Assembly (NCBI GenBank): GCA_029065305.1 | Contig: JAIEIQ010000101.1 | Span: 1-8,586 of the forward strand | DNA length: 8,586 nucleotides | From: Oscillospiraceae bacterium | GTDB taxonomy: Bacteria; Bacillota; Clostridia; Oscillospirales; Oscillospiraceae | Reading direction: 5' to 3' | In this document: in pieces, positions 1 through 6,234 of the stretch | Layout of the letters: every line of letters begins with the position of its first letter | Numbering within the stretch: the first letter of the stretch is position 1 | The notes under the pieces: model-generated | The model's database searches: none | The model's input: the letters and a program-made list of their open reading frames with translations, nothing else | Told to the model about the DNA's origin: nothing | Made by a program: the position numbers and the translations under genes

Positions 1-754
1 ATCCCTCCCACAGCAGCACCGCCGCCGCCACACCGGCGTTGAGGGATTCACAGCGGCTGCTCATGGGGATTTTCAACGTTTTTTCGCACCGGGCCAGCAC
101 CTGCTCCGACACGCCCCGGCCCTCGCTGCCGATGGCTACGGCGGCGCTGGAGAGGTCCGCCTCCCGGACATCAATGGTATCCGCTCCCAGGGCGGCGGCG
201 TACAGCGGAACCTGCCCCGCCGCCAGGAGCCCGGTCAGCTCCTCCAGGGTGCAGGGGTACAGCCGGCGGCGGAAGTGGACCCCCATAGCCGCCCGGAGGG
301 TCTTGGGGTTATACAGATCGGCGCAGCCCGGGAGCAGGAAGATCCCGCCGCAGTCGAAGGCGTCCGCCGTCCGCAGGATGGTTCCCACATTGCCGGGGTC
401 CTGGATGCCGTCCAGCACCAGATACCGGCCTGGCGCCGCCCGCTCCGGCAGGGGATACCGGGGGAGTGCACAGGAGAACACCACGCCCTGGGGGGTCTCC
501 ATGGGGCTCACCGCCCCCATGACGCTCTCGCTGACCTCCGCCGCCCGCGCACCGGTGCTGTCCAGGTCCGGCAGCTCCGCGTCCGCCGTATGGAGGACGG
601 TCCGTATCTCCGCGCCCCACCGGCAGGCCTCCCCCAGGAGCTTGGGGCTGTCGCAGAGGAACTCCCCTGTCTTTTCCCGGTAGGCCCGGGAGGAGGCCAG
701 CTTCCGGAAGTGGGTGCAGACGGGGTTGGCGCGGCTGGTGATGCGCTCGGGCAT
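1..754 (-). CDS. TrmH/SpoU-family RNA 2'-O-methyltransferase (3' end off window)
   Basis: A SPOUT-class enzyme that transfers a methyl group from S-adenosylmethionine to a ribose 2'-OH in rRNA or tRNA. Translating 754 to 1 gives 251 residues with no stop, so only the last few codons lie beyond the left edge; the family is usually about 250-270 residues. All three SpoU motifs are visible: motif 1 DPGNVGTILRTADAF (residues 119-133, with the conserved Arg128), motif 2 GSEGRGVS (209-216) and motif 3 starting IPMSSRCESLNAG (229-241), which form the knotted SAM site. Residues 1-100 fit the SpoU substrate-binding domain. The ATG at 754 has AGGAGG at 761-766, 6 bases away. The gene has its own promoter at 806-834. 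The layout is that of the YsgA/RlmB-like group; the exact RNA target cannot be read from sequence, so no symbol is given. Confidence 0.93.
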   Translation of the reverse strand, partial: MPERITSRANPVCTHFRKLASSRAYREKTGEFLCDSPKLLGEACRWGAEIRTVLHTADAELPDLDSTGARAAEVSESVMGAVSPMETPQGVVFSCALPRYPLPERAAPGRYLVLDGIQDPGNVGTILRTADAFDCGGIFLLPGCADLYNPKTLRAAMGVHFRRRLYPCTLEELTGLLAAGQVPLYAAALGADTIDVREADLSSAAVAIGSEGRGVSEQVLARCEKTLKIPMSSRCESLNAGVAAAVLLWEG

Positions 755-805
755 GGCGGACCTCCTCGCTCCGCGCATCGGGCGCGGTTTTGGGATTCTT
801 TCCTT

Positions 806-834
806 ATAATATAGGTATCTGTCCCGGTTGTCAA
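806..834 (-). promoter_or_regulatory. Sigma-A promoter for the TrmH-family gene
   Basis: Read on the minus strand, a perfect -35 box TTGACA (834-829) is separated by exactly 17 bases from TATTAT (811-806), one mismatch from the -10 consensus. Transcription would start near 798-800, giving a leader of about 45 bases before the ATG at 754. It is an AT-rich patch between GC-rich genes and the best promoter in the window. It separates the methyltransferase from rqcP transcriptionally. Confidence 0.85.
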
Positions 835-840
835 GGTGCC

Positions 841-890
841 TTTCCCGCGGCGTCCCCGGGAAACAGCCCTCTACACCTCCCGGTAGAGGG
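841..890 (-). other. Two adjacent hairpins at the end of rqcP
   Basis: Arms CCCTCTAC (867-874) and GTAGAGGG (883-890), with an 8-base loop, form a perfect 8-bp stem that includes the rqcP stop codon. Next to it, TTTCCCG (841-847) and CGGGAAA (857-863) form a 7-bp stem. Neither is followed by a U-run on the minus strand, so this is not a canonical intrinsic terminator. It lies just upstream of the next promoter and may stabilise or punctuate the rqcP mRNA 3' end. Confidence 0.4.
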
Positions 891-1110
891 CATCGGCGCC
901 GGCCTTGCCCACGTTGTCCTGGACGGCCAGCACCTCCACCGTCAGGGTCCGCTCTCCGAAGCGGATGGCGATCACGTCCCCCTCCTTCACCTCATAGGAG
1001 GCCCGGGCAACTTTCCCGTTGACCGTCACCCGCTCATTGTCGCAGGCCTCGTTGGCTACGGTCCGGCGCTTGATGAGCCGGGAGACCTTCAAATACTTAT
1101 CCAGCCGCAT
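871..1110 (-). CDS. rqcP: RqcP (YabO), S4-domain ribosome quality control protein
   Basis: A small RNA-binding protein of 79 residues made almost only of an S4 domain. In Bacillus subtilis, RqcP (formerly YabO) binds the obstructed 50S subunit together with RqcH and supports addition of C-terminal alanine tails to stalled nascent chains, marking them for degradation. The start MRLDKYLKVSRLIKRRT is nearly identical to what I recall of B. subtilis YabO. The basic RLIKRRT (11-17), the VNGK turn (30-33) and the VKEGDVIAIRFG strand (41-52) are typical of S4 folds. It also resembles proteobacterial Hsp15, but length and N-terminus favour RqcP. The ATG at 1110 has AGGAGG at 1119-1124, 8 bases upstream. 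It lies behind an intrinsic terminator that closes HU, and no separate promoter can be seen, so expression may depend on read-through. Confidence 0.93.
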   Translation of the reverse strand: MRLDKYLKVSRLIKRRTVANEACDNERVTVNGKVARASYEVKEGDVIAIRFGERTLTVEVLAVQDNVGKAGADALYREV

Positions 1111-1144
1111 AACTGCGTCCTCCTTTTCCGTTTGGTCTTCTGAT

Positions 1145-1174
1145 AAAAAAGAAGGCGCGGCTCAGGCCGCGCCT
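1145..1174 (-). terminator. Intrinsic terminator after HU gene
   Basis: On the minus strand a perfect 9-bp GC-rich stem, AGGCGCGGC (1174-1166) and GCCGCGCCT (1161-1153), encloses a 4-base loop and is followed by TC and then six T (1150-1145). It begins 13 bases after the HU stop codon. Stem, tight loop and U-run make this a textbook Rho-independent terminator. It stands between hup and rqcP. Confidence 0.93.
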
Positions 1175-1187
1175 CTCCTCGTGCACC

Positions 1188-1463
1188 TTATTGGGAAACA
1201 GCATCCTTCAGCGCCTTGCCCGCCTTAAAGGCGGGGACCTTGGTGGCGGGGATCTTAATCTCCTCCTTGGTCTTGGGGTTGCGTCCGGTGCGGGCCTCCC
1301 GTTTCTTCACCTCAAAGGTGCCGAAGCCGACCAGGCGGACCTCCTCCCCCTCGGCCAGGGTGTTGGCGATGGTGTCCAGGGTGGCGTTGACAACCGCCTC
1401 GGTATCCTTCTTGGACAGACCGGCCTGCTCGGCGGCGGCGCTGATGAGTTCAGCTTTGTTCAT
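1188..1463 (-). CDS. hup: HU-family nucleoid DNA-binding protein
   Basis: A histone-like protein that binds DNA as a dimer, bends it and compacts the nucleoid. At 91 residues it has the usual HU length. It shows the full family pattern: N-terminal helical body starting [12 protein letters not shown], the GFGTFEV signature (46-52), and the beta-arm with RNPKT (61-65), whose Pro63 is the residue that intercalates into the minor groove in HU/IHF proteins. The C-terminal helix [13 protein letters not shown] (77-89) is also standard. The ATG at 1463 has AAAAAGGAG at 1471-1479, 7 bases upstream. The gene has its own promoter (1538-1566) and a strong terminator directly behind it, so it is probably a highly expressed monocistronic unit. 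Finding HU next to rqcP agrees with Clostridia gene order. HU rather than IHF is favoured because IHF is not expected in Firmicutes. Confidence 0.97.
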   Translation of the reverse strand: MNKAELISAAAEQAGLSKKDTEAVVNATLDTIANTLAEGEEVRLVGFGTFEVKKREARTGRNPKTKEEIKIPATKVPAFKAGKALKDAVSQ

Positions 1464-1505
1464 AAACTTTCTCCTTTTTCCTTCGTACTTTTGGTGGGTT
1501 TCGAC

Positions 1506-1519
1506 GGGGCCGCAGCCCC
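1506..1519 (-). other. Small hairpin in the HU mRNA leader
   Basis: GGGGC and GCCCC arms around a 4-base loop form a short GC stem within the roughly 68-base HU leader. An AAGGAGG-like stretch runs into its 5' arm, but no start codon follows it at a usable distance, so I see no leader peptide. It may stabilise the 5' end of the transcript. Confidence 0.3.
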
Positions 1520-1537
1520 TCCTTGACGAATGAAACT

Positions 1538-1566
1538 AATCTATCATACTTTTTCCTCAGTTGCAA
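1538..1566 (-). promoter_or_regulatory. Probable promoter for HU gene
   Basis: On the minus strand TTGCAA (1566-1561; four of six consensus bases) is followed after 17 bases by TAGATT (1543-1538; four of six). A better-looking -10, TATGAT (1548-1543), overlaps it but has no -35 at proper spacing. The region is strikingly AT-rich compared with its surroundings and lies between a probable terminator of the flippase gene and the HU leader. The exact -10 is uncertain. Confidence 0.6.
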
Positions 1567-1590
1567 GGTTTTTATCCCACAAATCGGGAG

Positions 1591-1644
1591 AAAAGGAAAA
1601 ATTTTTCGGTCGCTGTCCCGCCGTTCCGGCGGAGGCTGTCAGCG
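1591..1644 (-). terminator. Possible terminator of the flippase gene
   Basis: The minus strand carries a hairpin of CCGCCG and CGGCGG with a GAA loop (1632-1618). It can be extended after an asymmetric internal loop by CGCTG (1644-1640) and CAGCG (1615-1611), and it includes the flippase stop codon. A T5 run and a T4 run follow at 1601-1591, about ten bases after the outer stem. The distance from stem to U-run makes it imperfect, but its place before the HU promoter supports the call. Confidence 0.4.
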
Positions 1645-3246
1645 AATGCGCAGAATTCTGGCGATTTTCTCCCCCTTGGGGATAAGCTTCAGATCCTCCC
1701 GGGTGATAATCCGCAGGGCGATAACCAGCACCCCATAGACCACCACCGCCGCGCCGATGGCCAGCAGGGTGGCGAGGCCCTGGGCCATGTAGCTCTCCCC
1801 CAGCAGGCGGGAGAACAGCCCCTGACAGCCCCAGGCGGCTCCCCCCATGGCGGCGGAGGCCAGGGCCGGCTTGAGGAAGATGCCCAGGTAGCTGGGCTTG
1901 TGCTCCAGCAGGCCGTACACCAGGGCTAGGTTCATCAGGGCGATGAGCACGTAGCAGATCAGGGTGCCGATGGGCGCGCCCTTGATGTTGATATCCGGAT
2001 TTCCCACCAGCAGGTAGTTGACGGCCACCTTGGCCGCGCCGCCCACCAGCATGGTGTAGATGGGCAGGCGGACCTTCTCGTGGGCCTGCATGATGGAGTT
2101 GGTCAGCAGCATCACGCAGACAAAGATGGAGGTGATCCCCAGGAACTGGAGGTGGTAGGTAGCGGCGGCGGCGGTCTCCTGCTGGGCGGGGTAGAGCAGC
2201 CGCAGGATGGGCCCCGCCAGCACCGACAGACCTACCCCCGCCGGGATAGCCAGCACGGCGATGATCCGGAAGGAGGCGGAGACAATGCGGTTGACCTCCG
2301 GGTGGTCCCGCCGGGCCACCGCCACGGAGATGGCGGGCACCAGACTCACCGCCACGGCGGGCAGGAAGGAGGAGGGCAGGTTGAACAGGGTCATGCCGAA
2401 GCTGTACTGGCCGTACAGGGACGCCGCCGACTCCTCCGCCAGGCCCAGCACGCTCTGGAGCTGGCCCATAATAATTTTCTGGTCCAGCATGTTGAGGATG
2501 CTCATGCCCGCCTGGCCGATGGTGATGGGGATGCCCAGCCACAGCAGGCGCTTGAGGATGACCCAGCGGCTCTCGGGGATGTCGCTGCCGCCGGCCAGCT
2601 CCCCGCGGTGGCTCAGGTGCTGGAGCACCATGTAGATCATAGCCAGCACGATGCCCGCGCTGACCCCCACGATGGCCCCGGCGGCGCCGATGTCCAGGCT
2701 GTACCCCCGGTTGATCAGGTACCACGCCAGGGGCAGGCCCACCAGCAGCTTGAAGAAGGACTCGATGAACTGGGAGGCGGCGGTGGGCACCATGTTCCGC
2801 CGCCCCTGGGCATAGCCCCGGTAGGCGCACATGATGGACACGCAGATGACGGACACGCCCAGGGCCTTGATGGGCCAGTAGGCCAGGGAATTGTTCATCC
2901 AGGCGGCCAGCCGCTCGGTGAACAGGAGCATAACCGCCGTGCCCGCCGCGCCGATTGCCAGGAAGAGGGCCATAGCGGTCTGGAAGCAGCGGCGCATCTG
3001 GTTTTTGCGCCCGGTGCTGTCCGCCTCGCTGACCAGCTTGCTCAGGGCCAGGGGCAGGCCCGCCGTGGCTACGGTCAGGAGCACGGTGTAGATATTATAG
3101 GCGCTGTTAAAGTAGGTGATGCCCTGCTCCCCCAGGATGTTGTTGAGGGGGATCTTGTAAATCGCGCCGCAGATTTTCACGAGAATGGTTGAGATAGCCA
3201 GGACGGTGACGCCGCCCATAAAAGACTGCTTGTTTTCCTTGGACAT
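1639..3246 (-). CDS. SpoVB/YabM-type polysaccharide flippase (MOP superfamily)
   Basis: A 535-residue integral membrane protein of the MOP exporter superfamily, the group that holds SpoVB, YabM, MurJ (YtgP) and O-antigen flippases. These move lipid-linked cell-wall or polysaccharide precursors across the membrane. About 12-14 hydrophobic segments alternate with short charged loops, for example near 11-33, 50-68, 88-108, 126-142, 159-178, 186-208, 233-254, 283-310, 325-350, 366-386, 395-414, 424-446, 456-477 and 488-512. The N-terminus (ILVKICGAIYKIPL, 21-34) and YRGYAQGRRNMVPT (142-155) are characteristic of the SpoVB/YabM/YtgP branch. The ATG at 3246 has AAGAAGG at 3258-3264, a rather long 11 bases away. 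Its place just before HU and rqcP suggests a YabM counterpart; a sporulation role (SpoVB) is possible but not shown. Confidence 0.9.
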   Translation of the reverse strand: MSKENKQSFMGGVTVLAISTILVKICGAIYKIPLNNILGEQGITYFNSAYNIYTVLLTVATAGLPLALSKLVSEADSTGRKNQMRRCFQTAMALFLAIGAAGTAVMLLFTERLAAWMNNSLAYWPIKALGVSVICVSIMCAYRGYAQGRRNMVPTAASQFIESFFKLLVGLPLAWYLINRGYSLDIGAAGAIVGVSAGIVLAMIYMVLQHLSHRGELAGGSDIPESRWVILKRLLWLGIPITIGQAGMSILNMLDQKIIMGQLQSVLGLAEESAASLYGQYSFGMTLFNLPSSFLPAVAVSLVPAISVAVARRDHPEVNRIVSASFRIIAVLAIPAGVGLSVLAGPILRLLYPAQQETAAAATYHLQFLGITSIFVCVMLLTNSIMQAHEKVRLPIYTMLVGGAAKVAVNYLLVGNPDINIKGAPIGTLICYVLIALMNLALVYGLLEHKPSYLGIFLKPALASAAMGGAAWGCQGLFSRLLGESYMAQGLATLLAIGAAVVVYGVLVIALRIITREDLKLIPKGEKIARILRIR

Positions 3247-3305
3247 GGGATTGTATACCTTCTTACCCTAAAAATGTGTTCCTCTCCCGCCTGCCGCACC
3301 CGGCC

Positions 3306-3713
3306 TCACAGCGGTCTTCCGCAGGCACGGCAGAAGCTGTTTTCCGGCGGGTTCTCCTCGCCGCACACACAGAAGCGCGCCAGGCCCTCCAGCTCCCGCA
3401 GGGCCCTCCGCCGCCCGGCCAGCCGCTGATAGAGCCCGTCGGTGTACTCCAGGATCTCCTGGATATCCTCGCTGTCGGAGGGCGTGCCGGTGTGGGTGGC
3501 GTAGACCAGCTCCCCCACCGCCTGCATCTGGAGGCGGATCTCCTCCTCCAGGTCCTTTACCTCGGTCCGGAGCCTGGCGCGGCCGGCGGCCTCCTCCGCT
3601 TTTTCCTCCACTGTCCGGGCTGCGGCCACGGCCAGCCCTGCGGCATCCACTGCGGCCTCCCGGGCCCGCTCCGCCGCCCGCTTCCAGGATTTTTTGCTGA
3701 ACTTCAACTCCAT
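3306..3713 (-). CDS. Small coiled-coil protein with C-terminal zinc ribbon
   Basis: An uncharacterised 135-residue soluble protein. The N-terminal part (5-65) is rich in Ala, Glu, Arg and Lys and is predicted to form long helices or a coiled coil. A middle segment, VGELVYATH (66-74), then a second helix (83-112), precede a C-terminal zinc-ribbon-like tail with Cys115, Cys117, Cys128 and Cys131. The layout (helical pair with an xGELVY-type motif, then a ribbon) recalls small zinc-ribbon proteins common in Clostridia, whose function is unknown to me. The first Cys pair is C-x-C instead of the usual C-x2-C. I chose ATG 3713 because AGGAGG lies 6 bases upstream; the alternative ATG at 3740 has no good site and starts inside a palindrome. 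It follows the nucleoside kinase by 80 bases and precedes the flippase by 59. Confidence 0.8.
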   Translation of the reverse strand: MELKFSKKSWKRAAERAREAAVDAAGLAVAAARTVEEKAEEAAGRARLRTEVKDLEEEIRLQMQAVGELVYATHTGTPSDSEDIQEILEYTDGLYQRLAGRRRALRELEGLARFCVCGEENPPENSFCRACGRPL

Positions 3714-3719
3714 GGGGAC

Positions 3720-3725
3720 CCTCCT
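3720..3725 (-). promoter_or_regulatory. RBS that fixes the start of the zinc-ribbon gene
   Basis: A perfect AGGAGG 6 bases before the ATG at 3713. It lies inside the longer open frame that starts at 3740, which argues that the nine extra N-terminal residues are not translated. Confidence 0.85.
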
Positions 3726-3738
3726 TTGCAGGTTGTTC

Positions 3739-3766
3739 ATTCTTTTCTTGTGTACAAGAAAAGAAT
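3739..3766 (-). repeat. Perfect 12-bp AT-rich palindrome (possible dispersed repeat)
   Basis: ATTCTTTTCTTG (3739-3750) and CAAGAAAAGAAT (3755-3766) are exact inverse complements around a 4-base loop. The adjoining bases 3767-3780 (minus strand AAAGTTTTCTTTTG) extend the T/C-rich tract on one side. The element fills most of the gap between the nucleoside kinase and the zinc-ribbon gene and has far lower GC than the coding DNA. No U-run follows the stem on the minus strand, so it is not a classic terminator. Confidence 0.75.
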
Positions 3767-3793
3767 CAAAAGAAAACTTTGTTGATATGGGCT

Positions 3794-4738
3794 TTAGTCG
3801 TCGTAGATTCCGCCGCCGATGAACTCCCGGATAAGGGAGTCCGGGGCGACGTACTTTTCGTCCAGTGTTTCAAACTTGGGATATGCCTCCGCCAGGTGGG
3901 CGATCTCCTCATAGCGCTCCATATCCGGGCTCAGGTGCATCTCATCGAAGTGGGGCTGGGCGAAGGCCTTGACTACGCTCACCTCGTAGGGCAGGGAGGA
4001 GTCGAACTGGATCAGGGCGTTGTCCTTGAAGGGGGAGATATACAGCTTCTCCCCCCGGCGGACCCGGGGCCACATCTTCACGGTGATCTCCGGCTCCCAG
4101 GCCCGGAACTTGGCGTCCCGCACCGTCCGCCGGGCCAGCCGCAGCCAGGTCCCTTTGAAGGCCAGCCGCCCCTCCTCGTCCAGCACGTTGGACCGGGCGG
4201 AGATATAGACGCGCATGGCGTTGAGGTTCTTGCCCACAATGATATCGTTGAGGGCGTGGATGCCCTCGAAGATGGCGATCTCGTCCTTTCCTAGCTGGAG
4301 AGGGTGGCTCTTGACGGCGGAGCGCATCTGCCGGGCAAACTCAAACTTGGGGATATAGATCTTCTCACCCCGGTCCAGCATCCGGAAGTGCCTGTTGAGC
4401 AGGTCCATATCCAGGTAGAAGGGGGACTCGTAGTCGATCTCCCCCTCCCGGTTCCGGGGGACTGTCTCCGGGTCCACCGTCTGGAAGTAGTTGTCCATGG
4501 CGATGGCGTGGGAGGCGATGCCCATCTCCTGGAGCTTGGCCTCAATTTTCTTGGCCGTGGTAGTCTTGCCGGAGCCGGAGGGGCCGCTCAGCAGGACGAT
4601 CCGGCTCTTGGACAGGTTGTCCGCGATTTGCCGGGCCGCCTTCTCAATCTTCCGGTTGTAGGCCGCGTCGCTCTCCTCCACAAAGCCCTTGGGGTCGCTG
4701 CGGACCGCCTCGTTGATCTCCTTGAGTGAATAAGACAT
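3794..4738 (-). CDS. Nucleoside kinase, uridine kinase/phosphoribulokinase family (short form)
   Basis: A 314-residue P-loop kinase expected to phosphorylate a nucleoside (uridine-like) at the 5' position with ATP or GTP. The Walker A motif is GPSGSGKT (52-59). MDNYF (81-85), with Asp82, matches the substrate/catalytic loop of uridine kinases, and IAIFEGIHALN (154-164) is the Walker-B-like region. Basic residues in RTVRDAKFRAWEP (around 204-216) fit the lid. The C-terminal extension ending SLIREFIGGG (residues 302-311) is that of the longer Clostridia proteins in which a TGS/threonyl-tRNA-synthetase-like region precedes the kinase. Here only about 45 residues precede the P-loop, so that region is absent. 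The ATG at 4738 has AAAGGAG at 4747-4753. It follows hemZ by 23 bases and is probably cotranscribed. It is clearly longer than the usual Udk of about 210 residues, so I give no symbol. Confidence 0.88.
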   Translation of the reverse strand: MSYSLKEINEAVRSDPKGFVEESDAAYNRKIEKAARQIADNLSKSRIVLLSGPSGSGKTTTAKKIEAKLQEMGIASHAIAMDNYFQTVDPETVPRNREGEIDYESPFYLDMDLLNRHFRMLDRGEKIYIPKFEFARQMRSAVKSHPLQLGKDEIAIFEGIHALNDIIVGKNLNAMRVYISARSNVLDEEGRLAFKGTWLRLARRTVRDAKFRAWEPEITVKMWPRVRRGEKLYISPFKDNALIQFDSSLPYEVSVVKAFAQPHFDEMHLSPDMERYEEIAHLAEAYPKFETLDEKYVAPDSLIREFIGGGIYDD

Positions 4739-4761
4739 ATACTCTGCTCCTTTCCGCGTCT

Positions 4762-6234
4762 CTATGACCGTATCTGCCCATAAAACGCCCGGAATGCCGC
4801 CTGATTGGACTGTATCTTCTCCGGACGCTGCATGTACTCCAGAGGATATTTCAGGTTGAACACCCGCTCAATCCGGTTTTCCGCCGGGTCCACCAGCTTG
4901 GTGGAGCCCCCCGCCCCCAGGCTGAGGATGGTGTGGAGCTCCTCCATGATGTAGATATTATACCAGCCCGTTCCCCCGGGGCGGCACCAGCCCACATTCT
5001 CAAAGCTGCCGGACATATACTTCTGCCGGTAGAGGTAGTAGGGCCCGAAGCCCGCCGCCCGCAGGGCCGGGTCCGCGTAGTCCAGCATCTCCCCCACCTC
5101 CTCCACCGTGGGAATCCGGGTGCCCTCCAGGGTGATCCGGCTCCCCTTTTTGAGGGAGAGGGTGTGGACGGTGATATTGTCCGTGCCGAAGGCGATGACC
5201 TCGTCCAGGGTTTTTTGGAAGCCCTGGGGGCTGTCCTCCGGCAGGCCCGCGATGAGGTCCATATTGACATGGGGGAATCCCGCCGCCCCCACCAGCTCCA
5301 TGGCCCGGCGGATATCCGCCCCGCCGTGCCTGCGCCCGATGGCGGAGAGCACCGCGTCGTCCATGGACTGGGGGTTGACGCTGATCCGATCAACACCGTT
5401 TTTCTTCAGGACCGCCAGCTTTTTTGCCGTGATGGTATCGGGCCGTCCCGCCTCCACCGTCCGCTCCACGGTGCGGCTCAGATCGAACCGCTCCCCCAGC
5501 CGCCCCAGCAGCCGGTCCATCTGCTCCGCCGAGAGGGTAGTGGGGGTACCGCCGCCCATGTAGAGCGACTTCACCCGCAGGCCCAGGTCCCGGACCATCT
5601 CCGCCGCGCTGTCCACCTCCGCCAGCAGGGCCTCCAGGTAGGGCTCCACCAGGTGAAGGCTCTTCTCCACGCTGTTGCTGACAAAGCTGCAATAGGCGCA
5701 GCGGGTGGGGCAGAAGGGGATGCCAACGTAGAGGGAGATCTCGCCGGGCTCCAGCGCCCGCTTGGCGGAAAGCCCCGCCTGGGCGCACTCCAGAGCCAGC
5801 CGCCGCCGCTGGGGGGAGACAAAATAGATCTCCTCCAGCGTCCGGTCCGCCTCCGAAAGGCTCCGTCCCTCCTCCAGCAGCCCAGCCGCCAGCTTGGCGG
5901 GCCGGATGCCCGTGAGGGCCCCCCAGGCCGGGGTGATGCCGGTGAGGGAGCGCGCGGCGTGGAAGAAGCTGAGCTTCACCGCCCGCTGCCGCAGCCGCTC
6001 CCGCTCGTATTCGTCTGCGGCCTCCGGGATATCCGTCCGGGCCTCGCCCCGGGCGGCTTTGCCGTCCGCCCACAGCTCCGTGACTGCCCGGGCGCCTCCG
6101 CTGTCCTCGGTGAGAGAAACCTTCGCCGTGTTTTCGTCCTCCCCTTCGTAGACCGGGCGCTCGTTGGGGAAAAAGGCCAGCAGGCTCTGCTCCACGGCGT
6201 AGCGGCAGTCGTGGCCTGTAAATATCAGCTTCAT
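4762..6234 (-). CDS. hemZ: HemZ, radical SAM coproporphyrinogen dehydrogenase-like protein
   Basis: A 490-residue radical SAM protein of the HemN/HemW/HemZ group, close to the length of Bacillus HemZ. The iron-sulfur motif C-x3-C-x2-C is Cys175, Cys179 and Cys182 within GIPFCPTRCAYCSF. It is followed by MGGGTPTTL (226-234, SAM contact), TVEAGRPDTI (259-268), RISVNPQSM (283-291) and MDLIAGLPED (325-334), all standard for this clan. Residues 1-165 form the N-terminal extension that separates HemZ from HemN and HemW. HemZ is annotated as oxygen-independent coproporphyrinogen III oxidation, but the group also contains heme chaperones and no heme gene is present here, so the reaction is uncertain. 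The ATG overlaps the stop of the metallo-hydrolase (ATGA) and has no clear Shine-Dalgarno site, which points to translational coupling. Confidence 0.93.
   Translation of the reverse strand: MKLIFTGHDCRYAVEQSLLAFFPNERPVYEGEDENTAKVSLTEDSGGARAVTELWADGKAARGEARTDIPEAADEYERERLRQRAVKLSFFHAARSLTGITPAWGALTGIRPAKLAAGLLEEGRSLSEADRTLEEIYFVSPQRRRLALECAQAGLSAKRALEPGEISLYVGIPFCPTRCAYCSFVSNSVEKSLHLVEPYLEALLAEVDSAAEMVRDLGLRVKSLYMGGGTPTTLSAEQMDRLLGRLGERFDLSRTVERTVEAGRPDTITAKKLAVLKKNGVDRISVNPQSMDDAVLSAIGRRHGGADIRRAMELVGAAGFPHVNMDLIAGLPEDSPQGFQKTLDEVIAFGTDNITVHTLSLKKGSRITLEGTRIPTVEEVGEMLDYADPALRAAGFGPYYLYRQKYMSGSFENVGWCRPGGTGWYNIYIMEELHTILSLGAGGSTKLVDPAENRIERVFNLKYPLEYMQRPEKIQSNQAAFRAFYGQIRS

Noticed and set aside
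39..814. Plus-strand frames opposite the methyltransferase
   Set aside because: The minus frame carries all three SpoU motifs. The plus frames have Ser/Arg/Pro-rich shadow composition and no credible start context.
1544..2830. 428-codon frame on the minus strand overlapping the flippase gene
   Set aside because: It is a shifted frame of the same DNA with Pro/Gly/Arg/His-rich low-complexity sequence, while the flippase frame encodes clear membrane helices and family motifs.
2080..3192. 370-codon open frame on the plus strand
   Set aside because: It lies wholly antisense to the flippase gene. Its product is very rich in Gly, His, Gln and Asp in the manner of GC-rich antisense frames, and no domain is visible.
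3247..3275. TATACA just before the flippase ATG as a -10 box
   Set aside because: It would put the transcription start at or inside the start codon, and no -35 box lies 17 bases upstream.
3714..3740. Upstream ATG at 3740 for the zinc-ribbon gene
   Set aside because: Its initiation region is in the palindrome with no AGGAGG, while the ATG at 3713 has a perfect site 6 bases upstream.
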